DNA of 64,000 nt. It comes from Streptomyces mashuensis. GTDB taxonomy: Bacteria > Actinomycetota > Actinomycetes > Streptomycetales > Streptomycetaceae. Below the pieces are notes generated by a model. The model had not been told where the DNA came from. It saw nothing but the letters and a program-made list of their open reading frames with translations, and searched no databases. A program made the position numbers and the translations under genes. The stretch spans positions 868,001 to 932,000 of the forward strand of contig NZ_BNBD01000001.1 in assembly GCF_014654785.1 (NCBI RefSeq), written 5' to 3'. Shown here one piece after another: positions 55,201-62,425 of this stretch (position 1 is its first letter; every line of letters starts with the position of its first letter).

Positions 55201-55873
55201 CATCGACAGCCGCGACTGGCGCACCGACGCCGACCTCGCCGAGGTCTACACCGTCTGGGGCGGCTACGCGTACGGCCGCGGCCTCGAAGGCCGCCCCGCC
55301 CGCGCCGAGATGGAGTCCGCGTACCGCCGCATCGCGGTCGCCGCGAAGAACACCGACACGCGCGAGCACGACATCGCCGACTCGGACGACTACTTCCAGT
55401 ACCACGGCGGCATGGTCGCCACCGTCCGCGCCCTGCGCGGCACCGCCCCCGAGGCGTACATCGGCGACTCCACCCGCCCCGAAACGATCCGCACCCGCAC
55501 CCTCGTCGAGGAGACCTCCCGCGTCTTCCGCGCCCGCGTGGTCAACCCCCGCTGGATCGAGGCCATGCGCCGCCACGGCTACAAGGGCGCCTTCGAACTG
55601 GCCGCCACCGTCGACTACCTCTTCGGCTACGACGCCACCACCAACGTCGTCCCCGACTGGATGTACGACAAGCTCGCCCAGACGTACGCCCTGGACCCGG
55701 AGAACCGCGCCTTCCTCCAGGAGGCCAACCCCTGGGCCCTGCACGGCATCGCCGAACGCCTCCTGGAGGCGGAGAGCCGCGGCATGTGGGCCAAGCCGGA
55801 CCCGCAGACGCTGGACGCGCTGCGGGAGGTCTTCCTGGAGACGGAGGGCGACCTGGAGGGCGGCGCCGAGTGA
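52262..55873 (+). CDS. cobN: Aerobic cobaltochelatase subunit CobN
   Basis: 1203 residues, the usual CobN size. Recognisable segments include RAHHMSGNTAFVDALCGAIE, FSFKETDEDGLPAYV, LSAYPTKHSRIGNAVGLDTP, HLGKHGNLEWLPGKNAGLSA, LPTGRNFYSVDPKAVPSRLA, and the C-terminal HDIADSDDYFQYHGGMVATV. With CobS and CobT (or ChlI/ChlD-like partners, not in the window) it inserts cobalt into hydrogenobyrinate diamide using ATP. GTG 52262 is preceded by GAGGAAGG. Expression should be cobalamin-repressed through the riboswitch. A very long perfect hairpin ends the transcript. Confidence 0.97.
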   Translation: MILLLSTSDTDLLSARAAGGPVPYRLANPARLPLEDLPALLEGTDLVVVRLLGGVRAWQEGLDQLLAGPRPVVVLTGEQAPDAQLMEHSTVPIGIAAEAHAYLAHGGPANLEQLARFLSDTVLLTGHGFEPPAAAPTWGELERAAKRSGDGPLVAVLYYRAHHMSGNTAFVDALCGAIEDAGGRAKPLYVASLRAPEPELVDALRDADAIVTTVLAAGGTRPADASAGGDDESWDAGALAALDVPVLQALCLTGPRSAWEENDEGLSPLDAATQVAVPEFDGRIITVPFSFKETDEDGLPAYVADPERAARVAGIAVRHALLRHVPPAEKRLALVLSAYPTKHSRIGNAVGLDTPASAVALLRRLRAEGYDFGDEATEPVPGLASGDGDELIYALIEAGGHDQEWLTEEQLARNPVRIPAADYKRWYATLPQELRDAVEEHWGPPPGEMFVDRSRNPEGDIVLAALRRGNLLILIQPPRGFGENPIAIYHDPDLPPSHHYLAAYRWIAAPQEDGGFGAHAMVHLGKHGNLEWLPGKNAGLSAACGPDAALGDLPLVYPFLVNDPGEGTQAKRRAHATLVDHLVPPMARADSYGDIARLEQHLDEYAQISAMDPAKLPAIRAQIWTLIQAARLDHDLGLADRPDDDGFDDFLLHVDGWLCEVKDAQIRDGLHVLGTAPAGPERVNLVLSILRARQIWGGTTALPGLREALGLDESAATRTTADEAEARARALVEAMEEAGWDPAAVDRVAAGHPEQVAAVLAFAAREVVPRLSATTDELDHAVHALAGGFVPAGPSGSPLRGLVNVLPTGRNFYSVDPKAVPSRLAWETGQALADSLLDRYRTDNGRWPESVGLSLWGTSAMRTAGDDVAEALALLGVRPVWDEASRRVTGLEPVPLAELGRPRIDVTLRISGFFRDAFPHVIGLLDDAVRLVAALDEAPEDNHVRAHAQADLREHGDERRATTRIFGSRPGTYGAGLLQLIDSRDWRTDADLAEVYTVWGGYAYGRGLEGRPARAEMESAYRRIAVAAKNTDTREHDIADSDDYFQYHGGMVATVRALRGTAPEAYIGDSTRPETIRTRTLVEETSRVFRARVVNPRWIEAMRRHGYKGAFELAATVDYLFGYDATTNVVPDWMYDKLAQTYALDPENRAFLQEANPWALHGIAERLLEAESRGMWAKPDPQTLDALREVFLETEGDLEGGAE

Positions 55874-55876
55874 CGC

Positions 55877-55928
55877 GGCGCGGGGCCCGGACGGGTGGCG
55901 GCACCGCCACCCGTCCGGGCCCCGCGCC
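55877..55928. terminator. Very strong hairpin terminator after cobN
   Basis: A perfect 25-bp inverted repeat (55877-55901 against 55904-55928) with only CA between the arms. It begins 3 bp after the cobN stop and ends 9 bp before the remnant gene on the other strand. Confidence 0.85.
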
Positions 55929-55937
55929 CAGCGGCTG

Positions 55938-56192
55938 TCAGAAGCCGTAGCTGTGCACGACGTCCGACCACGCCTCCAGCCTGACCACGGCGGTGTCGCC
56001 CTCGTAGCATGCGGAACTCGGCCGTGTAGCCGGCGTAGGACTCCTCCCGGCACTTCGCGCCGGAGGCGTCCTCCGGCAGCGTCCCGCCCGCGCGCTGCAC
56101 GACCTTCGTGCAGGGCACGCCGTGCGGGGCGAACGTCGCCCACAGGCCGTAGGACAGGCCTTTGTCCGTCCTTGGCCCGGTGTTTTGAGGCT
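55938..56192 (-). pseudogene. Frameshifted, N-terminally truncated remnant of a protein gene
   Basis: Read on the minus strand, one frame gives GLSYGLWATFAPHGVPCTKV followed by EDASGAKCREESYAGYTAEF. After a one-base shift near 56008 a second frame continues CYEGDTAVVRLEAWSDVVHS and ends YGF-stop at 55938. Both parts look like one small cysteine-containing, probably secreted protein. No start codon with a ribosome-binding site lies in the first frame before the vWA gene start at 56221. The family was not recognised. A sequencing error could mimic the frameshift, but not the missing start. Confidence 0.55.
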
Positions 56193-56220
56193 GCGGCTCC
56201 GCTTTCCATAGGATCAGCCG

Positions 56221-57477
56221 ATGATCACTAGGAAACGGCTGGCGGCGGGCGCGTGTGCCCTGTTCGTCGCCCTTGCCGGGGGAGTGGCGCCCGCGAGCGC
56301 CGCCGACGGGCCCCCGAAGGACTCGCCCAAGGTCGAACTCGTCCTCGACGTCAGCGGGTCGATGAAGGCGCGGGACGTCGACGGGCAGTCGCGCATGGAC
56401 GCCGCCAAGCAGGCGTTCAACGAGGTCATCGACTCCGTGCCGCAGGGCGTGCGGCTCGGCATCCGGACGCTCGGCGCGACGTACGCCGGGGAGGACAAGG
56501 CCCTCGGCTGCCGCGACAGCGAGCAGCTGTACCCGGTCGGGGCCGTGAACCGGACCGAGGCCAAGAACTCCGTGGCCCGGTTGCAGCCGACCGGCTGGAC
56601 GCCCATCGGCTACGCGCTGCGCGGCGCGGACAAGGACCTGGACGTCGGGGGCGGCACCCGGCGGATCGTGCTGATCACCGACGGTGAGGACTCCTGCGGG
56701 CAGCCCGACCCGTGCGACGTGGCGCGCGAACTCGCCGCCAAGGGCACGCACCTGACCGTCGACACGCTCGGCCTCGCCGCGGACGACAAGACGCGCGAGC
56801 AGCTCAGCTGCATCGCCGAGGCCACCGGCGGCACGTACACCACCGTCCACCACACCAAGGAACTGTCGGGGCGCGTCAAGCAGTTGGTCAAGCGCGCCGA
56901 GACGCCCGTGGAGACGCCGCGGCCCACGCAGGGCGGCAACGCCTGCGCGACCGCGCCCGAGATCGGCGCCGGCATCTGGACCGACCGCGAGACGTTCGGC
57001 GAGCACCGCTGGTACAAGGTCAAGGTCAAGCCCGGCCAGGAGCTGCGGGCCTCGGTGAGCGTCGCCGCGGACCGGGCCGTCGAGCGCGACTACGGCGTGC
57101 TCGTACGGGCCGTGGGCGAGGGCGGGCAGGAGCTCGTCCGGGGCTCCGACGCCGGCAGCGGGCGCACCGACGTCATCGCGTCCGGGCTGCGCCACCCCGT
57201 GTACCGGGCCGAGAAGGACGACACGCGGGCCCGCACCGTGTGCCTGGAGGTGTCGCAGTCCTTCGCCGCGCCGCCGTCCGTCAAGCGTGACCCCGGCCTG
57301 CCCGTCGAGCTGGCCGTCGACGTGGTCAAGGGCCCCGACAACCCGTCGGACCTGGCGGCCTTCGGGCTCGGCCGGGGCTGGGTGCTGCTGCTCGTGCTGG
57401 GCGGCACCGGGCTGCTCGCCGGTCTGCTGTTCGGCTGGCTGGCCCGCTGGCGGGTCGCCGTGTGGAGGGAGAACTGA
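56221..57477 (+). CDS. Membrane-anchored von Willebrand factor A domain protein
   Basis: 418 residues. A signal peptide (ACALFVALAGGVAPASAADG, cleavage near 28) leads to a vWA domain (about 35-225). Its MIDAS motif is DVSGSM, with TPIG and ITDGEDSCG completing the metal site. A beta-rich extracellular domain (about 245-375) and one C-terminal membrane helix (GWVLLLVLGGTGLLAGLLFG) with a short basic tail follow. This type-I topology displays the vWA domain outside the cell. It is coupled to the next gene through a TGATG overlap. Adhesion or envelope-complex scaffolding is likely; the partner is unknown. Confidence 0.92.
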   Translation: MITRKRLAAGACALFVALAGGVAPASAADGPPKDSPKVELVLDVSGSMKARDVDGQSRMDAAKQAFNEVIDSVPQGVRLGIRTLGATYAGEDKALGCRDSEQLYPVGAVNRTEAKNSVARLQPTGWTPIGYALRGADKDLDVGGGTRRIVLITDGEDSCGQPDPCDVARELAAKGTHLTVDTLGLAADDKTREQLSCIAEATGGTYTTVHHTKELSGRVKQLVKRAETPVETPRPTQGGNACATAPEIGAGIWTDRETFGEHRWYKVKVKPGQELRASVSVAADRAVERDYGVLVRAVGEGGQELVRGSDAGSGRTDVIASGLRHPVYRAEKDDTRARTVCLEVSQSFAAPPSVKRDPGLPVELAVDVVKGPDNPSDLAAFGLGRGWVLLLVLGGTGLLAGLLFGWLARWRVAVWREN

Positions 57478-58208
57478 TGCGGTTCACCAGGATCACCAGG
57501 ACGCTGGGCGGCCTGTTGCTGGCCGGGGCCGCGCTCGCCGTCCCGGCCGCGCCGGCCGTCGCCGACGACGAGAAGCCGGCGCCCACCGAGGCCGGCACCG
57601 CCTTCCGCACCGCGGTCGCGATCGAGCAGGGGCAGAAGGCCACCGCCGACGCCTCCACGGGCGACTACCTGTACTGGCAGTTCCCGGCCGGTGCCGGGCA
57701 GCAGCCCACGGTGAAGGCCACCGTCACGCTGCCCGAGGCGAGCACGCGCAACGGCGACGCCACGTGGCGGCTCGACGTCTTCGACGGGCTGCGCCGCCGC
57801 CAGGCGTGCAGCTCGGGCGAGCCGCTGCGGCGCGCGGCGCGCGAGGACGCCTCGGTGACGCTCACGTGCACGCTGCGGACCGTGCGGCCGTGGGCCGAGA
57901 AGTGGTCCAACGACCCGCTGCCGGGCGCCTACTACGTACGGCTCACCGTCGGTGACGCACCCGACCGCGACATGGGCCTGCCGGTGAAGGCCGAGGTGGA
58001 GGCCACCGCCGAGGACGCCGGCGGGGCGCGGGCGGAGGGCGGGTCGCTGGGCGCGCCGCTGCACGCCAAGGCCGTCGCCGAGCCGGAGGACGGCTGGGAC
58101 GGCAGCTGGTGGTCCGGCCGCTGGGGCTGGACGCTGGGCGGCGCGGTGCTGTGCGCGCTCGCTGCTGTCGGCGGTTACACGCTGACGCGGCACCCGCGGC
58201 GCCGGTGA
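57477..58208 (+). CDS. Secreted, membrane-anchored partner of the vWA protein
   Basis: 243 residues. A signal peptide (GGLLLAGAALAVPAAPAVAD), an extracellular domain with LYWQFPAGAGQQPTVKATV and two cysteines (QACSSGE, LTCTLRT), then one C-terminal membrane helix ([19 protein letters not shown]) and a basic tail. Its domain resembles the second extracellular domain of the preceding vWA protein in layout. ATG 57477 overlaps the upstream stop, with GGAGGGAG as ribosome-binding site. The two probably form a complex on the cell surface. No function established. Confidence 0.85.
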   Translation: MRFTRITRTLGGLLLAGAALAVPAAPAVADDEKPAPTEAGTAFRTAVAIEQGQKATADASTGDYLYWQFPAGAGQQPTVKATVTLPEASTRNGDATWRLDVFDGLRRRQACSSGEPLRRAAREDASVTLTCTLRTVRPWAEKWSNDPLPGAYYVRLTVGDAPDRDMGLPVKAEVEATAEDAGGARAEGGSLGAPLHAKAVAEPEDGWDGSWWSGRWGWTLGGAVLCALAAVGGYTLTRHPRRR

Positions 58209-58221
58209 CCCGGCCGTAGGG

Positions 58222-58256
58222 GGAGGGGCGGCACCCGCGACGGGTGCCGCCCCTCC
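58222..58256. terminator. Terminator between the vWA operon and the second protease
   Basis: GGAGGGGCGGCACCCG and CGGGTGCCGCCCCTCC, a perfect 16-bp stem with loop CGA, between convergent genes. Confidence 0.85.
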
Positions 58257-58262
58257 GTCATG

Positions 58263-59207
58263 TCAGTCGCCTTCCTCCACTGCCTGGCGGTACAGGGCCA
58301 GCAGGTCGTCGGTGAAGTAGGAGCTGTACGAGATGTCCGGCGTGTCGCCCCCGGTGTGGTAACCGCCGATGACGCCGATCACCGACCAGCCGCTGCTGCC
58401 CGGTCCGCGGACGAGGAAGGGGCCGCCCGACGTGCCGCCCACGTAGCCGGCGCAGGCGATCTCCAGGAAGTCGCCCGGGGCGCCGGGGTCGGTGCTGGTG
58501 TAGCGGTGGGTGGAGGAGGTGCAGTCGAGCGGCTTGGGGTACGTGGTGTCGCTGTTGCCCGGGTAACCGACGAGGCGGACGCGGTCGTGGGTGTAGCCGG
58601 GGCGGATCGCCAGCTTGTAGGCGCCCACCGCCCGCTGCACGGTGCGGCCGTCGGCGCGCGGCCCGAGGCGCACCACCGCGAAGTCCCAGCGCGCGCCCTT
58701 GCCGGTGCCGAGGTCGTAGTACCGCTGGTCGATGTGGATGGCGCGGACGGGGAAGACGCCGTGCGGCTTGAGGCCGTCGTGGTACTGCGGCACGAACGAG
58801 AACTGTTTCTTCGGGTCGGGGGAGCGCAGGCAGTGGGCGGCGCTGACCGCGAGGTCGCCGTGCGGGCTGCGGACGACCGTACCGCCGCAGAAGCGGCCGG
58901 TGTTGTGGCCGTCCGTCCAGAAGAACGTGCCGACCTGGGGGAGCCCGTTGAAGGGGTGGCTGGGCGGCACGGGCCCGGCCGGGCGCGCCCCGGGGCGCTC
59001 GGTGCCCTCGGCGGGGCGCGCGGCAAGCATGCGCGCGGGGGTCCAGTACGCGTCGGCGGTGAGGGCCTCGCGTTCCTCGCGTACCTCACGTACCCCACCG
59101 CCGGCCGCCGCCGCGGGGACGGGGGCCGCCAGGCCCAGAAGGGCCGTGGCGGCCAGCAGGGCGGCGGCCAGAAGGGCCGGCACGGAGCCGGTCCTGGGTC
59201 TGTGCAT
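58263..59207 (-). CDS. Secreted V8/trypsin-like serine protease (second copy)
   Basis: 314 residues. Signal peptide (ALLAAALLAATALLGLAAPV, cleavage near 35), then a propeptide-like region with YWTPARMLAARPAEG shared with the 24142-25143 protease. The triad is His in VSAAHC, Asp in RWDFAVVRLG and Ser in GGTSGGPF. GRFCGGTVV and an additional Cys pair suggest disulfides. GAGGAGGCACC precedes ATG 59207. The enzyme should act outside the cell. Confidence 0.92.
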   Translation of the reverse strand: MHRPRTGSVPALLAAALLAATALLGLAAPVPAAAAGGGVREVREEREALTADAYWTPARMLAARPAEGTERPGARPAGPVPPSHPFNGLPQVGTFFWTDGHNTGRFCGGTVVRSPHGDLAVSAAHCLRSPDPKKQFSFVPQYHDGLKPHGVFPVRAIHIDQRYYDLGTGKGARWDFAVVRLGPRADGRTVQRAVGAYKLAIRPGYTHDRVRLVGYPGNSDTTYPKPLDCTSSTHRYTSTDPGAPGDFLEIACAGYVGGTSGGPFLVRGPGSSGWSVIGVIGGYHTGGDTPDISYSSYFTDDLLALYRQAVEEGD

Positions 59208-59358
59208 GGTGCCTCCTCGGGCTGGTGCGCGTGAGCGGTGTGGAGGTCGTGCCCCGTGAGCGTGCCATCGACCCCTCGGGTTGTCAGGGGCAGGCGCTAG
59301 CCTGGTCGCGCAGGAGGGGGAACGTCCGCAGGGCGGACGCGAGGGAGGGAGTTCCGTC

Positions 59359-59748
59359 ATGGTCGATCCGGTGTCGCTCGACGCCGTCACCACCGCGGTC
59401 TCGGCCGCGGCGGGGGCCGCGGGCACGGAAGCGGGCCGCCAGGTGTGGGGCGGGCTGGTACGGCTCGCCCGCCGCGCCGCCGGCCGGGGTGGCCCCGAGG
59501 AGGAGCCGGCGGACCTGGCACCGCTGCCGTCCGACCCGGCCGACGCCACCCAGGTCCAGGCCCTGGCTGCCCTCGTCTTCGGCCGCGCCTTCCAGGACCC
59601 GGACTTCGCCGCCGAGTTCCGCAGCTGGGCAGAGCAGGCCCGCACGGTCGTGTCGGTGGGCGAGGGCGCCGTCACCAACATCGTCTCGGGCCGGGCGAGG
59701 ACGGTGCTCCAGGGTCGCGACTTCAAGGACGTGCACCTGGGGCCGTGA
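59359..59748 (+). CDS. Small protein with possible amyloid/RHIM-like signalling tail
   Basis: 129 residues. The N-terminal 95 are helical (VSLDAVTTAVSAAAGAAGTE, QVWGGLVRLARRA, FQDPDFAAEFRSWAEQA). The last 23 residues contain TNIVSGRARTVLQGRDFKDV, which resembles the NxISGxVxGxxVQARDIxG-type repeats seen at the ends of adaptor proteins near NLR-like systems in multicellular bacteria. Such motifs can form amyloid and signal by templating. No NLR gene is adjacent. GGAGGGAG precedes ATG 59359. Assignment of the motif is by eye only. Confidence 0.7.
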   Translation: MVDPVSLDAVTTAVSAAAGAAGTEAGRQVWGGLVRLARRAAGRGGPEEEPADLAPLPSDPADATQVQALAALVFGRAFQDPDFAAEFRSWAEQARTVVSVGEGAVTNIVSGRARTVLQGRDFKDVHLGP

Positions 59749-59928
59749 CGGCCGCCGGGGCCGGGGCTGCGGCCGCGCCCCTCGCCTCAACTCCCGGTTA
59801 AGTCCTTCACGAGCCCGTTACCCGCAGCGGGCTAGTGCTCGTCGTTGTGCCGTGACAGGATGCCCCTCGCGGCCGTGCCGGCTTAACTGGCCGTGAGGTA
59901 CCGCGCGGAACGGCGATGGGACGGGGCG

Positions 59929-60411
59929 ATGGCAGTCGGGGGGGACAGGCCGGCTCGTGACGTGAGCAGTCCGCTCGCGGAGCGGCTCAACTACCTGTTC
60001 GCGAACATGCACCCGCCGGGCGCGCCCTACACCAACGGGCACGTGGCCGAGGAGATCAGCCGAGGGGAGGAGTACGGCGACGTCACCCTCACCGAGCAGT
60101 ACCTGTCGATGCTGCGCAACGGCAGGCGCGTCAACCCCAGCCCCGACGTGCTGCGGGCCCTGGCGAAGTTCTTCGCCGTGCCCGTCGGCTATCTGATGGG
60201 CGACCTGTCGGCCGGCCAGGCCGCGCGGGTCGAGGAGGAGGTCCGGTTCCTGGTCGCCATGCGCGACCAGCGGGTACGGGCCATCGCCCTGCGGTCGGTG
60301 GGCCTGCCGCCGGAGGTGCAGGACAGCCTGACCACCATCATCGGCCAGTTCCGGCAGCAGATGAACCTGCCGGCGGACCCGCAGGACGCGGGAGGTGAGG
60401 TCCGCCCGTGA
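59929..60411 (+). CDS. EspR-like XRE regulator (partner of ImmA/IrrE protein)
   Basis: 160 residues. LAERLNYLFANMHPPGAPYT, a helix-turn-helix with LTEQYLSMLRNGRRVNPSPD, LAKFFAVPVGYLMGDLS, and a C-terminal helical dimer region (VRFLVAMRDQRVRAIALRSV) follow the EspR layout. It is a paralogue of the 32184-32642 protein. ATG 59929 has GGGACGGGG upstream. Its stop overlaps the ImmA/IrrE GTG (GTGA). This order, HTH then ImmA/IrrE, recalls phage and ICE repressor-antirepressor pairs in which the protease removes the regulator. Confidence 0.88.
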   Translation: MAVGGDRPARDVSSPLAERLNYLFANMHPPGAPYTNGHVAEEISRGEEYGDVTLTEQYLSMLRNGRRVNPSPDVLRALAKFFAVPVGYLMGDLSAGQAARVEEEVRFLVAMRDQRVRAIALRSVGLPPEVQDSLTTIIGQFRQQMNLPADPQDAGGEVRP

Positions 60412-61049
60412 CCCTGGCGACGGACGACCGGCTCTTCACGTACTGGCGGCGTACCGAGGACGAGGACGGTGCAAGCATGCGGGTGGGGCGCATCCGGCGG
60501 CGCTGCAAGCAGCTCATCCACGAGCTCGCCCTGCCCGCCGCCACCGACCTGCCGGGCCTGTGCCGTGTCGTCGCCGCCCGCGTGGGCCGGCCCATCCACC
60601 TCGTCCCGATGAGCCTGGACGGCGTCGTCTCCGGCATGACGGCCACCACCGACGACGCCTACTGGGTGGTCTACGAGCAGAAGACCTCGCCCTGGCACCA
60701 GGTGCACATCGTGCTGCACGAGATCGGCCACCTGCTGCTCGGCCACGACCAGGACCCCGCCGTCACCGAGGACGCGCTGAAGGTGTGGACGCCGTCGGTC
60801 GACGTGGCCACCGCCATGCGCCGCCTGGGCCTCACCATGGGCCTCGCCCGCCACCACTGCTACGACAACCTCACCGAGCGCGAGACGGAGATCCTCGGCA
60901 CCCTCCTCATGGAGAAGGTCGTACCGTCGCCGCCCGGCGAGGACGAGCCGCTGGAGGGCCGCGCCGCCGAACTCGCCGCGTCCCTCGGCCCCGCCCTCCA
61001 GCACGTGCGGCAGCAGATCCGGGAGGGAGGCGGAACGGATGTTCTTTGA
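60408..61049 (+). CDS. ImmA/IrrE-type metallopeptidase-like protein
   Basis: 213 residues. The zinc motif HEIGH (in IVLHEIGHLLLGHDQDP, about residue 105) gives HExxH, and a plausible third ligand lies downstream. The N-terminal half (CRVVAARVGRPIHLVPMSLD) matches IrrE-like domains. In known systems such proteases cleave an XRE repressor; here the overlapping upstream EspR-like protein is the obvious candidate. GTG 60408 is coupled to it, and its 3' end overlaps the next gene by 11 bp. Whether it is a peptidase or a nucleotidyl-type toxin relative is not known. Confidence 0.88.
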   Translation: MTLATDDRLFTYWRRTEDEDGASMRVGRIRRRCKQLIHELALPAATDLPGLCRVVAARVGRPIHLVPMSLDGVVSGMTATTDDAYWVVYEQKTSPWHQVHIVLHEIGHLLLGHDQDPAVTEDALKVWTPSVDVATAMRRLGLTMGLARHHCYDNLTERETEILGTLLMEKVVPSPPGEDEPLEGRAAELAASLGPALQHVRQQIREGGGTDVL

Positions 61050-62268
61050 CGTCCTCTACCTCACCTTCTCCGCCGTCACCTGGTGCATCGTCGGCTACAA
61101 GGCCCGCGCCTGGTTCCGTGACCGCGGCAACGTCGACCTCGGCCTGACCGCCCTGATGGCCTGTGGCGTGCCCGTCGTCTTCCTCTTCTCCGCGCCGAGT
61201 GTCTACCGCGCCTTCGACCGCCTGACCGGCGTCGCCAACCTGGCCATGGTGGTCCTCTACTCGGCCGTCGTGCTCTTCGCCGCCGGCGCCACCGTGCTGC
61301 TGCTCCGCTGGACGCACCGCGGCGACGACGCGGCGTCCGACGCCCGCGCCGCCCGCCGCGCCCGCCTCGCCATCGGCGCCGTCGCCCTCGCCTGGACCAC
61401 GGCCGTCGTCTGCTTCGCGGTCGGCCGTCCGGACGAGGTCGAGCACCCCCGCGACTTCAGCACCGCGTACGCGGACGCGCCCGGAGTGGTTGCTTTCCTG
61501 GTGCTGTATCTGGCCATTTTCGGCAGCAGCCTCGCCGGGCTCGGCGTGCTCTGCCCGCGCTACGCCCGCCAGCTGGGCCGCACCTGGCTCGCCACCGGGC
61601 TCCGCACCCTGGCCGCGGGCTGCTGGCTGGGCCTGCTGTACTGCGCCTGCAAGCTCGCCGGCTTCGTCCTCACGTGGGCCGGCACCGACGTCTACTGGCT
61701 GTCCAACGGGGTCGCGCCGATGAGCGCCTCGGTGGCCGCGCTGCTCGTCCTGCTCGGCTTCACCCTGCCCGCCGTCGGCCCCCGCGCCGCGGCCTGGCGC
61801 CGGCTGCGCCGCCTCGACCCGCTGTGGCGCGAGGTCACGGCACACGCCCCGGAAGTCACCATCGAGGAGTCCCGCTGGCGCGCCGGCTGGGCCGTCCGCT
61901 GGCCGCTGGCCGACGTCGAGTGGCGGGCCAACCGGCAGATGGCGGAGATCCGCGACATCCAGCGCGGCGTCCGCCGCCACGTGGAACCGGCCGCGCTGGA
62001 CATCGCCCGCGAGAAGGCCCGCGCCGCCGCCCTCGACGAGCGCCGCACGGCCGCCGTCGTGGAGGCCGCCGCCCTCCGCCGGGGCCTGGCCAACCAGGTC
62101 ACCGGACACCTGGCGGCACCGCACGCCGACAGCGTCGTCGTCACCTTCAGCTCCGACCCGGCCGAGGAACACGAACACCTGGCACGCGTCGCCGACGTCT
62201 ACCACGACCCACTGGTCGACGCGGTGCTCACCGAACTGCGCCAACTGACCGCGGCACGCCGTCCCTGA
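61039..62268 (+). CDS. MAB_1171c-type putative membrane transporter
   Basis: 409 residues. Seven predicted membrane segments lie in the first 255 residues (for example YLTFSAVTWCIVGYKA, VVLYSAVVLFAAGATVLLL, VVAFLVLYLAIFGSSLAGL, SVAALLVLLGFTLPAVG). A cytoplasmic DUF6545-like domain follows (LRRLDPLWREVTAHAPEVTI, MAEIRDIQRGVRRHVEPAAL). This family is repeatedly paired with HTH plus ImmA/IrrE genes in Streptomyces, yet no substrate is known. GGGAGGGAGGCGG precedes ATG 61039, overlapping the previous gene by 11 bp. A large two-part hairpin ends the operon. Confidence 0.85.
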   Translation: MFFDVLYLTFSAVTWCIVGYKARAWFRDRGNVDLGLTALMACGVPVVFLFSAPSVYRAFDRLTGVANLAMVVLYSAVVLFAAGATVLLLRWTHRGDDAASDARAARRARLAIGAVALAWTTAVVCFAVGRPDEVEHPRDFSTAYADAPGVVAFLVLYLAIFGSSLAGLGVLCPRYARQLGRTWLATGLRTLAAGCWLGLLYCACKLAGFVLTWAGTDVYWLSNGVAPMSASVAALLVLLGFTLPAVGPRAAAWRRLRRLDPLWREVTAHAPEVTIEESRWRAGWAVRWPLADVEWRANRQMAEIRDIQRGVRRHVEPAALDIAREKARAAALDERRTAAVVEAAALRRGLANQVTGHLAAPHADSVVVTFSSDPAEEHEHLARVADVYHDPLVDAVLTELRQLTAARRP

Positions 62269-62328
62269 CGGCGCGCGGCCCGGACGAGGCGGCCCTGGAC
62301 GGGGGTCACGGCCGCCTGCGACACCGGC

Positions 62329-62377
62329 CGGCGCCGGGTGCGCCGGAACCACCACGGTTCCGGTCCACCCGGCGCCG
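62329..62377 (+). terminator. Two-part hairpin terminator of the HTH-ImmA-MAB operon
   Basis: Outer stem CGGCGCCGGGTG / CACCCGGCGCCG (12 bp) and inner stem CCGGAACC / GGTTCCGG (8 bp) around a 5-nt loop, separated by a small internal loop. Confidence 0.75.
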
Positions 62378-62411
62378 CCAGTGCGACCGCCGGCCGACCG
62401 GAACCCCCGTC

Positions 62412-62417
62412 TAGAGT
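62412..62417 (+). promoter_or_regulatory. Possible -10 element for a leaderless P450 transcript
   Basis: TAGAGT lies 8 nt before the P450 ATG, which has no Shine-Dalgarno. No -35 element is recognisable, so an alternative sigma factor or an activator may be needed. Confidence 0.4.
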
Positions 62418-62425
62418 GCGGAACC

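Noticed and set aside
52783..55950. A 1055-codon plus-strand open frame inside cobN.
   Set aside because: Arg/Pro-rich composition of a shifted frame; the true frame carries CobN motifs throughout.
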